Assembly: GCA_024655865.1 (NCBI GenBank) | Contig: JANLFM010000001.1 | Span: forward strand, 120,572 to 184,571 | DNA from: Caldisericota bacterium | Lineage (GTDB): Bacteria > Caldisericota > JANLFM01 | Direction of reading: 5' to 3' | Length of the DNA stretch: 64,000 bases | In this document: one piece after another, positions 8,841-17,168 of the stretch | Numbering within the stretch: position 1 is the first letter of the stretch | Layout: each line of letters opens with the position of its first letter | The notes under the pieces: generated by a model | What the model saw: only the letters and a program-made list of their open reading frames with translations | Told to the model about the DNA's origin: nothing | Database searches by the model: none | Program-made: the position numbers and the translations under genes

Positions 8841-9533
8841 TCAAGAAGGAAAATCGTATCTCCAGATTTCCTCTCTGGATCTAAAATGCAGGTCCCTGTT
8901 AAATTGTTTTTCCACATTGTGAGAAAAGGCGCTGATCACTTCGTTCAAGCTGGTCTTTTTTCCCAATTCCCGTTCCATAGAGGTAACGGGAAGATTGGGT
9001 TCCCCGCAAGGGTTAATAAAAGAAAAATAGGAAAGGTCAGGGTTTACATTCAGGGCCAGGCCATGCTGGGTCACTTTTTGTCTCACAGCGATCCCAATTG
9101 AGCAAATCTTTTTCCCCTTAACCCAGACCCCTGGCTTTCCCTCGATCCTCTCCGCTTTAATCGCGAAGGGATCGAGGGTGGAGATCACCAGCTCCTCGAG
9201 GATTTCCACAAAGCGTTTAACCCTCAGGTCTTCGAGGAGAAAAACAAAATACACTATAAGCTGCCCGGGGCCATGATAGGTAATATCCCCTCCCCTGTCC
9301 ACGCGAAAAAATTGGGCTTCCCTTTTCCTCAACTCCTCCTCCCCCAAAAGCAGGTTTTCCTCTTTCCCGTGCTTTCCCAGAGTGTAAACATGGGGGTGTT
9401 CCAGAAATAGGAGCACATCAGGAATTTTTCTTTCCAGAACCAGGGGAAGTAACTTCTGCTGTAACCTCCAGGCGTCCTCGTAAGGGACCAATCCTAAATC
9501 GCTGGCCCAGATCTCAGGTGAAGTAAAGGCCAT
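8841..9533 (-). CDS. lipB: Octanoyltransferase LipB
   Basis: 230 residues. LipB moves octanoyl from acyl-carrier protein to lipoyl domains, the first step of protein lipoylation; LipA would follow but is not in the window. Visible: LEHPHVYTLGKHGKEENLL, the RGGDITYHGPGQLIVY signature, the active-site Lys in VKGKKICSIGIAV and the catalytic Cys in FINPCG. The start overlaps the PPC-domain gene by 20 bases, indicating translational coupling. Confidence 0.96.
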   Translation of the reverse strand: MAFTSPEIWASDLGLVPYEDAWRLQQKLLPLVLERKIPDVLLFLEHPHVYTLGKHGKEENLLLGEEELRKREAQFFRVDRGGDITYHGPGQLIVYFVFLLEDLRVKRFVEILEELVISTLDPFAIKAERIEGKPGVWVKGKKICSIGIAVRQKVTQHGLALNVNPDLSYFSFINPCGEPNLPVTSMERELGKKTSLNEVISAFSHNVEKQFNRDLHFRSREEIWRYDFPS

Positions 9534-9936
9534 AAAGGCCGCTTTCCTCCTTTTTGCGGAAAATGGGGCAACTGATCTCCTGAATAAAAATTTCGTTAGT
9601 TATATGCACCGTTCCCTTGAAAAGGTGCCCCCCGGTAGCATCTCCATCAGGCTTGATCAGGATGACGTGCAGATGGAGGTTGTATCCCTCCTCTTGTTTG
9701 GAGATATTCCCGGAAAGGGAAGCCAATTCGCAGGGAAAGGGCAAGTAATGGCGCTGATACCCTCTCTCCGGGCCATGGAAGTATCCCACCTCTACTTCTT
9801 TGAGCATGCCGATACCGGAGAGAACTACCCCTGTGGCCAGATGATAGGATTCCGCAGCCTCTTTCAATTTTTCGAGTACATTTTCCCCTGTTTCCAGCCT
9901 AACCATAAGAATATTTCCCTCTTTTTTAGTGTACAC
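9514..9936 (-). CDS. PPC (DUF296) domain protein
   Basis: 140 residues forming a single PPC/DUF296 domain, found in plant AT-hook proteins and as stand-alone bacterial and archaeal proteins. The metal-site pattern is recognisable: LHLHVILIKPDGDATGGHLF supplies the two spaced His and the GGHL motif. AT hooks are absent, so DNA binding is not implied. It heads a two-gene unit with lipB (20-base overlap); a link to lipoate metabolism is only suggested by this coupling. Ribosome site AAGGAGGAAAG lies upstream. Confidence 0.85.
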   Translation of the reverse strand: MYTKKEGNILMVRLETGENVLEKLKEAAESYHLATGVVLSGIGMLKEVEVGYFHGPERGYQRHYLPFPCELASLSGNISKQEEGYNLHLHVILIKPDGDATGGHLFKGTVHITNEIFIQEISCPIFRKKEESGLYGLYFT

Positions 9937-10002
9937 GGTCTTTCCTCCTTCCTTATCCTAAAATGATACCGGAGCGGAAAAATACCGGTTCCGGGGAAAA
10001 GT

Positions 10003-11280
10003 TCAGGGCAACTCGCTGAGAATATTCAAGGCAAGCTCCTCGTCCGGAGCCAGGATCAGGTATTGAGCCTGGCCCGAGGGATAGAGCAGACCCACTTCAT
10101 TTTCTCCCACATAAAGGGAACCCCGATAGTAATTAGTTGGCGCGAAACCAAAACGACTTTTCAGGAAATTCTCCAAGGCAAATTCAGCCTCGGAAGCATC
10201 CTGGGGAGAATCCCACCTGGATTCCAGTATAAAAACCATCATTCCCTCTTTTTCCCAGAGCTGGTAGCGGGAGCCATTCCAGCCCGTAGAAGCAACCAGG
10301 GCTTGATTTTCTGGCAAAACGGACTTAAAGAGGAAGCGGAAGTCGAACTCTCCCAGAGCATTATCCCTGACCAGGGTAAAACCCTCAAGGGATTTCCATT
10401 CTGGGAAAGTGATAGTAGCGGGTTGCTCGTTGGAAAGGTACTTCTCAGGATGGATAATCTGCTCGGTGGAAAAAGGAGGCTTTTCAAAGGCCTGATTGAC
10501 AAACGTCCAACCACCCTTTTCATAAAGGGTTTTAACGAAAGTCATTCCCTCCTGGTAAGGGAAGAGCAGGGATTCTACAACATAGGGCGGTGCCGATTCC
10601 AGGGCGCTTTGATTTAAATCGAGGGAGTCAAGGAGAAGGCCCAGGCCAAAGCTCAAACTGCTGTTTTTCTGGACGTAGAGCACGGAGGTCCAGGAGGCGT
10701 CCCCCTCGTATAATGATTGTACGGCCATGAGCTCATCATCGCTTCCTTTAAAGTCGGGAGGGATAAATCTGGAGAGATCGAAATTCTGGTCCTGAATGCC
10801 ATGAACAACCTCGTGCACTAATGCCAGGCGCTCCAGGGCAGTGGTTTTATCCTCTTTCTTCAGAACTTTAAGCTCCCCGCTTTCATGATCGTAGAAACCG
10901 TACACCTGCTCGCTTAAGACCTCCAAAAGCACCTCTTTCAGGCTCTGCTCGCCCTCCAAAATTCCCAGAAAGCGCAGCACCTTCTCTGTAGATTGGAGAT
11001 CCTGCTGGCTTAGCTCATCCTCCATGCTTTCTTTCAGTGCCTGATTAAGGGCCTCCTTATCCAGAAATCCTGCAGGGATTTCCTCTTTCAGGGGCAATTG
11101 TCTTAAATTGGACACCTCGCCCTGGATGGCACTGATATCCAGAGAGGGGGGATTAAACTGGGAGGGCTCCTCTAATTTCACGGGAAAATAGTCCTTCAAA
11201 AGGAATCCGAGGAGCAAAGCGCAGATCAAGAGCGCAGTTATTAAGACAAACTTCACGGCCAGTGGTGTCCTTTCATTCAT
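10003..11280 (-). CDS. Membrane-anchored HExxH protein (putative metalloprotease)
   Basis: 425 residues. An N-terminal transmembrane anchor (VKFVLITALLICALLLGFLL, residues ~9-28) puts the rest outside the membrane. About residue 155 carries HEVVHGIQDQNFDL, a zinc-peptidase-type HExxH, followed ~40 residues later by YEGDASW, where a third ligand may lie. The last ~130 residues look like a separate domain. I know similar HExxH-QDQxFDL proteins only as uncharacterised, so proteolysis is inferred. It overlaps the DUF885 gene by an ATGA junction: a predicted cytosolic peptidase and a surface one would be co-expressed with dcd. Confidence 0.65.
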   Translation of the reverse strand: MNERTPLAVKFVLITALLICALLLGFLLKDYFPVKLEEPSQFNPPSLDISAIQGEVSNLRQLPLKEEIPAGFLDKEALNQALKESMEDELSQQDLQSTEKVLRFLGILEGEQSLKEVLLEVLSEQVYGFYDHESGELKVLKKEDKTTALERLALVHEVVHGIQDQNFDLSRFIPPDFKGSDDELMAVQSLYEGDASWTSVLYVQKNSSLSFGLGLLLDSLDLNQSALESAPPYVVESLLFPYQEGMTFVKTLYEKGGWTFVNQAFEKPPFSTEQIIHPEKYLSNEQPATITFPEWKSLEGFTLVRDNALGEFDFRFLFKSVLPENQALVASTGWNGSRYQLWEKEGMMVFILESRWDSPQDASEAEFALENFLKSRFGFAPTNYYRGSLYVGENEVGLLYPSGQAQYLILAPDEELALNILSELP

Positions 11281-12887
11281 CCTAAAATCAACTTCCGCTG
11301 CAACTTCAAGGGCAGAGAGCCGTTCCTAAGAAGGGAATCATGAAAGTCTTTCAAGCGGCCGCCCCTTTTCATAAATTCTTCCCTCAACTTTAAAATTTCT
11401 CTCTTCCCAATCATGTAGGTCATGGGCTGGGTAGGGGTCTGGGTGTAGCGCCAGACTTCGGAGAGGGCACCGCTCTCTTCAAGACCCACGTGTTCCACGA
11501 GCATCTTCGCTCCCTCCTCAACGCTCATTTTTCCCGTGTGCAGCCCGACATCAATTATAATGCGATAGGCTCGAAAGAGCTGATCGGCCAGGCGGTTTAA
11601 CCTGGCCTCGGGCTTTTCAAAAAAGCCCTGTTCCTCCATAAGTTCCTCGCAGTAAAAAGCCCAGCCCTCCACAAAAAGCGAGGAAACGAAGTGCCCAATT
11701 TTCCGGGGAAGAGAGCGAGAAGCGTTGGACCAGATGATCTGGAGGTGATGACCGGGATAGGCTTCGTGGACAGCAATCAGAGAAATTTTGGGGAAGGAGT
11801 GCGAGCTCAGCTTTTTGTCTTGTTCATCAACAGGAAGTGTCCGATCCACGGGAGTGACCCAGAAAATCCCCTGCTGTTTCTCTGAAAGCGGCCCAGGGGG
11901 AAAATAGGCGGCGTAGGGAGTCAAAATCTTATCAAACTCCGGGGTCTCCATCACCTCCAGGGTTTCCCATTGCGGAATTGAGGCGATGTCCTTTTCCTGA
12001 ATAAACCTTCTGGCCTCTGAAACAGCCCTGCTGTAAGCTGGAATCAGCTCCTGGGCCCGGGGGTGATCCTCACCTGTTCGGGAAAGAACCTCCAGCATTC
12101 CCCTTTCAGGGTCAATGGTCCGAGCAAGAAGGCGCATCTCTTCCTCTGTTTGGGATACAAGCTCTCTCCCGTACTCCAGGATTTCTTCAGACCCGTAATC
12201 CAAAAGGTGGACCCTACGGGCATACTCCTCCCAGAGATCTTTTCCCAGAGCAAAATCCTCCCTCGCCGAAGAGGGCAGGCTTTCTAAATAGGAGATGAAC
12301 TCCTGGGACGAAAGCAAGGCCTGTTCAGACAGTTCCTCTATCTCCGATTTTAAGGAGGGATATGAGCTGGCCAGGGAGGGAATCACGGAACCTAAAAGGT
12401 CCCTCCCGGCCTTGAGGGTTTCTACAGCAATCTTTACCCAGATGCGCGGGGGATTTTTCAGGTTTTCCTTCCCCCTCTGGAAGAGGGAGGGGATCAGTTT
12501 CAATCTTTCTCTCACGCTGTACAGCCTCTCCTCCAAGGGGGCAAAATCGTAGAGCAAGAGCAAGTAGGGCCCATAAATAGCGTCATCCACGTAATTGGAG
12601 GGATCCTTACTCAAAACTTCCGCTGCTTCCAGTTCCAGTATTATTCGAGTGGTCAAGGCTAACATCATCTCCCTGTCCACCTCAACCTGGGGATCATCAA
12701 AGGTTAAGTTCTGGTACCGGGAGTGCCACTTTTTAGTCCTTTCCAGGAAATCTGCAATCCTTTCTGGTGAATAGTCGGGCATTAGGGAATCAAAGCGATG
12801 ATCTCCGAACTGGGTAGCCCAGATAGGGTTAAAGCGGAACAACTCCTCCAGATAGGAATTTACGTCCTGATAGAAATTCTTAATCAT
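11277..12887 (-). CDS. DUF885 family metallopeptidase-like protein
   Basis: 536 residues of the DUF885 family, related to M1/M2-like zinc peptidases. The expected zinc motif is HEAYPGHHLQ near residue 375 (HExxxH variant), with FVEGWAFYCEELMEEQG about 35 residues later providing the downstream Glu. No signal peptide is visible, so it is probably cytoplasmic. Activity on peptides is inferred; the family is poorly characterised. Its ATG overlaps the dcd stop as TAATG, so translation is coupled. Confidence 0.85.
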   Translation of the reverse strand: MIKNFYQDVNSYLEELFRFNPIWATQFGDHRFDSLMPDYSPERIADFLERTKKWHSRYQNLTFDDPQVEVDREMMLALTTRIILELEAAEVLSKDPSNYVDDAIYGPYLLLLYDFAPLEERLYSVRERLKLIPSLFQRGKENLKNPPRIWVKIAVETLKAGRDLLGSVIPSLASSYPSLKSEIEELSEQALLSSQEFISYLESLPSSAREDFALGKDLWEEYARRVHLLDYGSEEILEYGRELVSQTEEEMRLLARTIDPERGMLEVLSRTGEDHPRAQELIPAYSRAVSEARRFIQEKDIASIPQWETLEVMETPEFDKILTPYAAYFPPGPLSEKQQGIFWVTPVDRTLPVDEQDKKLSSHSFPKISLIAVHEAYPGHHLQIIWSNASRSLPRKIGHFVSSLFVEGWAFYCEELMEEQGFFEKPEARLNRLADQLFRAYRIIIDVGLHTGKMSVEEGAKMLVEHVGLEESGALSEVWRYTQTPTQPMTYMIGKREILKLREEFMKRGGRLKDFHDSLLRNGSLPLKLQRKLILG

Positions 12888-13468
12888 TATGGCTCCTTTT
12901 TGAACTCCTGATCCAAAGAAATTCGAGAGGGAGTGGGGCCTTTTTGTCCCTGATATTTGGAGGCTCGGCCCACTCCGTAAGGTCGGGCTACTTTACCGGT
13001 TTCCAGGAAGGAAACCTGGCAAATTCTCATCCCCGGGTACAGGGCAACCGGTATTTTTCCCACGTTAGAGATCTCTAATGTCACGGTACCCTCAAAGCCG
13101 GGGTCGATGTACCCGGCAGTGGAGTGAATAATAATCCCGATCCTCCCCAGGGAGCTTCTGCCCTCCACCCTTCCCACGTATTTCGGGGAAAGCCAGAGGT
13201 ACTCCACCGTGCACCCTAAAACGAATTCTCCGGGGTGCACAATAAAAGGATTTCCCTCCTTCACTTCCACCAGTTCCGTGATTTCTTCCAGGCTCATGGA
13301 AAAGGGATCAAAGACGGCGTATCTTGTGGGGTTGAATACTCGAAAGCTACAAGCGAGCCTTAAATCCACAGACGCTGGCTGGAGCTGGGTTTCCAGACAA
13401 ATTTCCGGATGGAAGCGGATATCGCCCGCCCTCAAAGCTTCCAGAATCTGGGTATCCGAGAGTATCAT
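12887..13468 (-). CDS. dcd: dCTP deaminase, probably bifunctional (dUMP-forming)
   Basis: 193 residues of the dUTPase/dCTP deaminase trimer fold. Motifs: EGRSSLGRIGI, HSTAGYIDPGFEGTVTLE with the catalytic Glu, YPGMRICQVSF, and the C-terminal lid SKYQGQKGPTPSRI. The HSTAG...GFEG form and the SKYQGQ-GPTPSR lid resemble the mycobacterial enzyme, which converts dCTP directly to dUMP, more than the E. coli mono-functional type (HLTAHRIDPGW). This supplies dUMP for thymidylate synthesis. It heads a three-gene unit with the two peptidase-like genes. Confidence 0.93.
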   Translation of the reverse strand: MILSDTQILEALRAGDIRFHPEICLETQLQPASVDLRLACSFRVFNPTRYAVFDPFSMSLEEITELVEVKEGNPFIVHPGEFVLGCTVEYLWLSPKYVGRVEGRSSLGRIGIIIHSTAGYIDPGFEGTVTLEISNVGKIPVALYPGMRICQVSFLETGKVARPYGVGRASKYQGQKGPTPSRISLDQEFKKEP

Positions 13469-13536
13469 CCTTTAATTATAGAATAATCCCCCGGGCCGTG
13501 GTAAGCAGAATTTTAATTTCTGAATCCGTACTGAGC

Positions 13537-14703
13537 TTAGCCCACTACTGCTGGCTCGCGTACCAGCTCCCCTTTCTGGAATCTTTGGTAATTCAGACGG
13601 GTGATGTCATAACTCAGGGTTTCACCCAGGATCCATTCGGCCATCAGCTCGCCCACTACGGGGCCAAACATGAACCCGTGTCCGGAGCCACCGGCAGCAA
13701 TATAAAGGCCCGGGACCTCATCGATGGGACCCAGAATGTGGTGCGCATCCGGAGTCATCTCGTAAAGGCCGGCCCACTGGCGCACGATGTTCACGCTCTT
13801 GAGCATGGGAAGAACGCTTGTGGCTGCCTGGCTCATTCGCTCCAGGAAGCGCCAGGTAGGAGAGAAGTCAAAATCTCTGGGGTCATGCCAGTGTGCCGGG
13901 TTTTCCGGTCCAATTCCCATGATGAAGGAGCCGTGTGGGCGCTGTTGAATGTAATAACCGATGGAGAAAGAGATCACCATAGGAGCGAAAGCCCTCTCCA
14001 GGGGTTCGGTAATTAAAATCTCATGCTTCTCTCCCCAGAGAGGAATTTCTACGCCAACTGTCTTCATGAGGTGCGAGCTCCAAGCACCACAAGCCACGAG
14101 CACCTTCTCCCCTTCGATAAGCTCTCCGTTAACCTTTACCCCGCGGATTTTACCCCTCTCCTGAACCAGCCCCTCCACTCTGGTCCACTCCCTGATCTCT
14201 ACCCCTAACCTGCGAGCTGCCCTGGCATAGGCAAAGGTAGTATGCAGGGGATCGGCGTGTCCATCGCGCTGGTGGAATGTTCCTCCGTAAACCCCGTTTA
14301 AGTTAAGTTGAGGAAAACGGGCTATTATCTCCTCTACGGTTAAGATCTCGGTCATAATTCCCAGGCGATGCTGAACCTCCACCCTGGATTTCAGGTTTTC
14401 CCATTCCTTCTCACTATAAGCAAGAACGAGGTATCCTCCCTGCCAGAGTTCAATCTTGTCCTCGGGGTAGTCTAACTCTCGAGCGAGGTGCTCGAATTTA
14501 TCCAGGCTGCGCTTCATCAGGCCGATGTTGAACTCAGTACCAAATTGGGCTCGAATTCCTGCAGCGCAGGAACCAGTGGAGCCCGCGGAGACGAACTCCT
14601 TTTCTAAAAGTAGGATCCTTCCCGCTTTCTTTTTGGCTAACTCGTAAGCGGTGGCCACTCCTGTAATGCCCCCGCCCACGATGATGATGTCGTAAGTGCT
14701 CAT
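13537..14703 (-). CDS. FAD-dependent amino-acid dehydrogenase subunit (HcnC/SoxB/PDH-beta-like)
   Basis: 388-residue DAO-family flavoprotein. The FAD motif is IIIVGGGITGVATAYEL at residues 6-22, and PGLYIAAGGSGHGFMFGPVVGE at the C-terminal end is typical of sarcosine oxidase beta, glycine oxidase and dye-linked proline dehydrogenase. It should oxidise a secondary or D-amino acid (proline, hydroxyproline, sarcosine or glycine) at the FAD. It is last of five same-strand genes that encode the electron-transfer partners, linked by an ATGA overlap to the BFD-like gene. Substrate cannot be assigned from sequence. Confidence 0.88.
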   Translation of the reverse strand: MSTYDIIIVGGGITGVATAYELAKKKAGRILLLEKEFVSAGSTGSCAAGIRAQFGTEFNIGLMKRSLDKFEHLARELDYPEDKIELWQGGYLVLAYSEKEWENLKSRVEVQHRLGIMTEILTVEEIIARFPQLNLNGVYGGTFHQRDGHADPLHTTFAYARAARRLGVEIREWTRVEGLVQERGKIRGVKVNGELIEGEKVLVACGAWSSHLMKTVGVEIPLWGEKHEILITEPLERAFAPMVISFSIGYYIQQRPHGSFIMGIGPENPAHWHDPRDFDFSPTWRFLERMSQAATSVLPMLKSVNIVRQWAGLYEMTPDAHHILGPIDEVPGLYIAAGGSGHGFMFGPVVGELMAEWILGETLSYDITRLNYQRFQKGELVREPAVVG

Positions 14704-14978
14704 TTCCCCTCCTTGGCAAAAACCTTTAGTGGCGTAGCACGCAAAGGCGGCCGCACAACAGTGGGCCTCGTTTTGACTTCGTCAATGGGAACATTCAAGT
14801 GTTGGGCGAGCTCTCGAAGGACGAGGATCCTGCAGGTTTTCCCGCCGCAGGGTCCCATCCCTATTCTCAGGACGCGCTTGAGCTGATCCCAGGAGGTATA
14901 CCCTTCCTTAATGGCGTTCCGCACATCCTCCAGGGTAATATCCTCGCAGCGACAGATAATCACCTTTTTAGGATCCAT
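14700..14978 (-). CDS. BFD-like [2Fe-2S]-binding protein (delta-like subunit)
   Basis: 92 residues. CRCEDIT near the N-terminus and GPCGGKTC about 35 residues later give the four cysteines of a bacterioferritin-associated-ferredoxin-like [2Fe-2S] domain. The start ATG 14978 (MDPKKVIICRC) has the ribosome site GGAGGAGAG; a longer frame extends into the previous gene but adds no conserved sequence. In dye-linked proline dehydrogenases and HcnB-type enzymes such a domain carries electrons between the flavin subunits. Confidence 0.88.
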   Translation of the reverse strand: MDPKKVIICRCEDITLEDVRNAIKEGYTSWDQLKRVLRIGMGPCGGKTCRILVLRELAQHLNVPIDEVKTRPTVVRPPLRATPLKVFAKEGK

Positions 14979-14979
14979 A

Positions 14980-15468
14980 TCATTCTCTCCTCCTGAAGAA
15001 GCGCACTTCCATAATCTTCTCTGGCGGCACGCTGATGCGCACAAGCGAGGTCTTGGTCTTCTTATCAATTCCGGGTAAGGAATAAACCCTTTCCACTCTT
15101 GCCTCACAAACCGCCCTCCCGTATCTGTCCAGGCCGTCCACGATCTCTCCCGGGTTGGGCAGGGGAACGAACTCGTAGGCCAAGGTGATCAGCCCTCGAT
15201 CTTCCTTCAACTCCATGAGGAAAATAGCTATCCCTGGGCAAGCGGCAACGCACAAGCCACATCCGTTGCATAATTCATGATTTATCCTAGGGGTGGAAAC
15301 CAGGGTCTCCATGGTAATAGCTTTTGTGGGGCAGGAATAGACACAGGGATCGCAGGGGATATCCTGGTAGCATTCGTGCATGGCCACGGCCTTCTTACGC
15401 ATGCGCTCTTCCGTGGGCATGCTCGTTTTTAAATTCTCAAAAGTAGGAACGCCGTCAACCTCGATCAT
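14980..15468 (-). CDS. 4Fe-4S ferredoxin subunit (gamma-like)
   Basis: 162 residues from ATG 15468 (MIEVDGVPTFENLK), preceded by AGGAGTG. A cysteine set CDPCVYSCPTKAI plus CNGCGLCVAACPGIAIF around residues 45-90 indicates ferredoxin-type [4Fe-4S] centres, one of them possibly incomplete. The C-terminal ~70 residues form an extra domain. It corresponds to the ferredoxin-like gamma subunit of the four-subunit dye-linked L-proline dehydrogenases known from Thermococcales. Confidence 0.85.
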   Translation of the reverse strand: MIEVDGVPTFENLKTSMPTEERMRKKAVAMHECYQDIPCDPCVYSCPTKAITMETLVSTPRINHELCNGCGLCVAACPGIAIFLMELKEDRGLITLAYEFVPLPNPGEIVDGLDRYGRAVCEARVERVYSLPGIDKKTKTSLVRISVPPEKIMEVRFFRRRE

Positions 15469-15470
15469 TT

Positions 15471-16553
15471 TTACACTCCTTTTGTATGGAGGCGCTCTAA
15501 CCCCTGGCAAACCTTCTCGCTTAGGGAGGACCGCCGGAATTGAGTGAGAAGCATCTTCAGTTCATCAATTTCATCCTTGTTCACCTCATATCCTAAATCC
15601 AGGGCCGTTTGCAGTCCGGATATCCTTCCCTGGAGGGCAGCTGTGGTAGCCTCCTCAATTCCCGCAACATCTCCGGCGACGAAAATTTCAGGATGGGAAG
15701 TGCGACCTGTTTCATCGTGCCAGGGAACAAATCCCCCCAGCTCCGGAATATAGTATTCCCTGACGCCAAGCTCGAAGAGGAGCTCGCTTAAGGGCATCAA
15801 TCCCACCGCCAGAAGGACTACATCCACAGAGAAGGTCCTCTCGGTACCAGGAATGGGCTGAAATTTTTCGTCCACCCCGATGGTCTCCGCTCTCTCCACG
15901 TGTCCCTCTCCATAAACCCCGGTGATGGTCCTTTTCAAGAGAATGGGAACACCTGCCCTTTGAATCTTAGCGGCATGCACCCAGTAAGCTCCACCCAGGC
16001 GAGGAAGGATATCAATAATTGCTTCCACTTTAGCCTGAGCCTGGAGCAACTGGTAGGCCACGATCACTCCTACGTTTCCCGAACCTACAATCAGGTATCT
16101 TTCTCCGGGGAGGACACCATAAACGTTCATCAGGGTCTGCACTGCGCCAGCACCATAAACTCCGGGATAATCGTTGTTCTCGAAGGTAATCATGCGCTCA
16201 GAGGCTCCAGTGGCAATCACTACGCGTTTGGGCTTAATTTTGTAGAAATCCTCCAAATCAGCGGCTAACCAGATTCCGTCTTTATAGGCGCCAATTACTT
16301 CAAATCCTAAAAGGGTTCGAATGCGAGGGTGGTTTTGAATCTCACCTTCCCACTTTTGCGCCAGTTCAAATCCTCGAGCTCCTGCTCCGCGAGCTGCCCA
16401 GCCGAAAAACTTGTGAGTCTGTTTGACTAACTGACCTCCCAGGTTTTGAAATCGGTCCACCAGGAGAACGGTGGCTCCGGCATTGGCTGCAGCGAGTGCC
16501 GCGTTCATACCCGCAGGCCCCCCTCCAACCACCAGGACGTCTGGCTCGATCAT
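15471..16553 (-). CDS. FAD/NAD(P)-dependent oxidoreductase (HcnB/PDH-alpha-like)
   Basis: 360 residues from ATG 16553 (MIEPDVLVVGGGPAGMNA); the ATGA overlap with the upstream gene supports this start over longer alternatives. There are two Rossmann motifs: VVGGGPAGMNAALAAANAG for FAD and IVGSGNVGVIVAYQLL for a second dinucleotide. HPEIFVAGDVAGIEEATTAA is the usual C-terminal FAD motif. It is homologous in layout to HcnB and to the alpha subunit of dye-linked proline dehydrogenase, likely passing electrons from the amino-acid-oxidising subunit to an acceptor. Confidence 0.9.
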   Translation of the reverse strand: MIEPDVLVVGGGPAGMNAALAAANAGATVLLVDRFQNLGGQLVKQTHKFFGWAARGAGARGFELAQKWEGEIQNHPRIRTLLGFEVIGAYKDGIWLAADLEDFYKIKPKRVVIATGASERMITFENNDYPGVYGAGAVQTLMNVYGVLPGERYLIVGSGNVGVIVAYQLLQAQAKVEAIIDILPRLGGAYWVHAAKIQRAGVPILLKRTITGVYGEGHVERAETIGVDEKFQPIPGTERTFSVDVVLLAVGLMPLSELLFELGVREYYIPELGGFVPWHDETGRTSHPEIFVAGDVAGIEEATTAALQGRISGLQTALDLGYEVNKDEIDELKMLLTQFRRSSLSEKVCQGLERLHTKGV

Positions 16554-16858
16554 TTGAGCACTCCCTTGTCTTTTTGAATTTCCACTTTCATCCCTTCCCT
16601 TAATGGCGTGATGCAAGTACGAATGTTTGGCTTGCCATCCACAACCATCAAGCAGGAGGAGCAATTACCGATAGCACAGAAAAAACCACGAGGCCTGTGA
16701 AGGTTCACACTTTCCCTCATCTCATAGAAACCGTTGGCCACGAGAGCTGCAGCAATTGGCTCCCCTTCGTATCCCTCTACCTCTCGCCCTTCAAAAATGA
16801 ATTTAACTTTTTTCTTGGGTGGGAAATTAAGGATAGGATGGACTGTGATCCTGCGCAT
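16550..16858 (-). CDS. [2Fe-2S] ferredoxin-like subunit (HcnA-like)
   Basis: 102 residues. CAIGNCSSCLMVVDGKPNIR followed by TC gives the Cys spacing of a plant-type [2Fe-2S] domain, as in HcnA and the gamma/N-terminal parts of D-hydroxyproline and sarcosine dehydrogenases. It is first of the five-gene operon and overlaps the next gene by ATGA. The preceding ribosome site is AAAGGAGATGAGG. Confidence 0.88.
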   Translation of the reverse strand: MRRITVHPILNFPPKKKVKFIFEGREVEGYEGEPIAAALVANGFYEMRESVNLHRPRGFFCAIGNCSSCLMVVDGKPNIRTCITPLREGMKVEIQKDKGVLK

Positions 16859-16919
16859 GCGACCTCATCTCCTTTCTTATTGGAAGGACAAAAGTCCCAA
16901 GGCTTATCATTAATTATGA

Positions 16920-16948
16920 ATTTTACAACTCATTGCTTTATATGTAAA
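16920..16948 (-). promoter_or_regulatory. Predicted promoter of the dehydrogenase operon
   Basis: Minus strand: TTTACA (16948-16943), a 17-base spacer, then TAAAAT (16925-16920), about 60 bases upstream of the first ATG of the five-gene operon. Confidence 0.5.
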
Positions 16949-17094
16949 TTGAGATAAACGGCAATTAAAGGCTGGGAAGTTCTTTTCTAATGATGTTTCT
17001 CGGGTTCTCATGTAAAATTTTAAATTTTATTTTTAATTTCGCTCAATTTTCCTGGCACGAGGAAACGAATACTACAATTTCGAAAAGTTATTTT

Positions 17095-17124
17095 TTGATC
17101 CAAATTTATCAAGAGTGCTATAAT
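17095..17124 (+). promoter_or_regulatory. Predicted promoter of the GT21 glycosyltransferase
   Basis: TTGATC (17095-17100), an 18-base spacer, then a perfect TATAAT (17119-17124), 44 bases before the start codon. Confidence 0.6.
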
Positions 17125-17168
17125 TATTCTGGATTTATAGAAATAAATACTAAGGCCGTGGAGGCCAA

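Larger units (their letters stand above)
16859..17168. other. AT-rich divergent promoter region
   Basis: 310 bases without a gene, between the amino-acid dehydrogenase operon and the glycosyltransferase gene. It is visibly A/T-rich and holds a recognisable promoter in each direction (listed separately). I saw no structured RNA or repeat in it. Confidence 0.6.

Noticed and set aside
14979-15107. Longer start for the BFD-like protein
   Set aside because: It overlaps the ferredoxin gene and lacks conserved residues; ATG 14978 has a strong ribosome site.
16554-16664. Longer start for the HcnB-like flavoprotein
   Set aside because: The ATGA overlap and the FAD motif immediately after ATG 16553 fix the start; the extension only reads through the HcnA-like gene.
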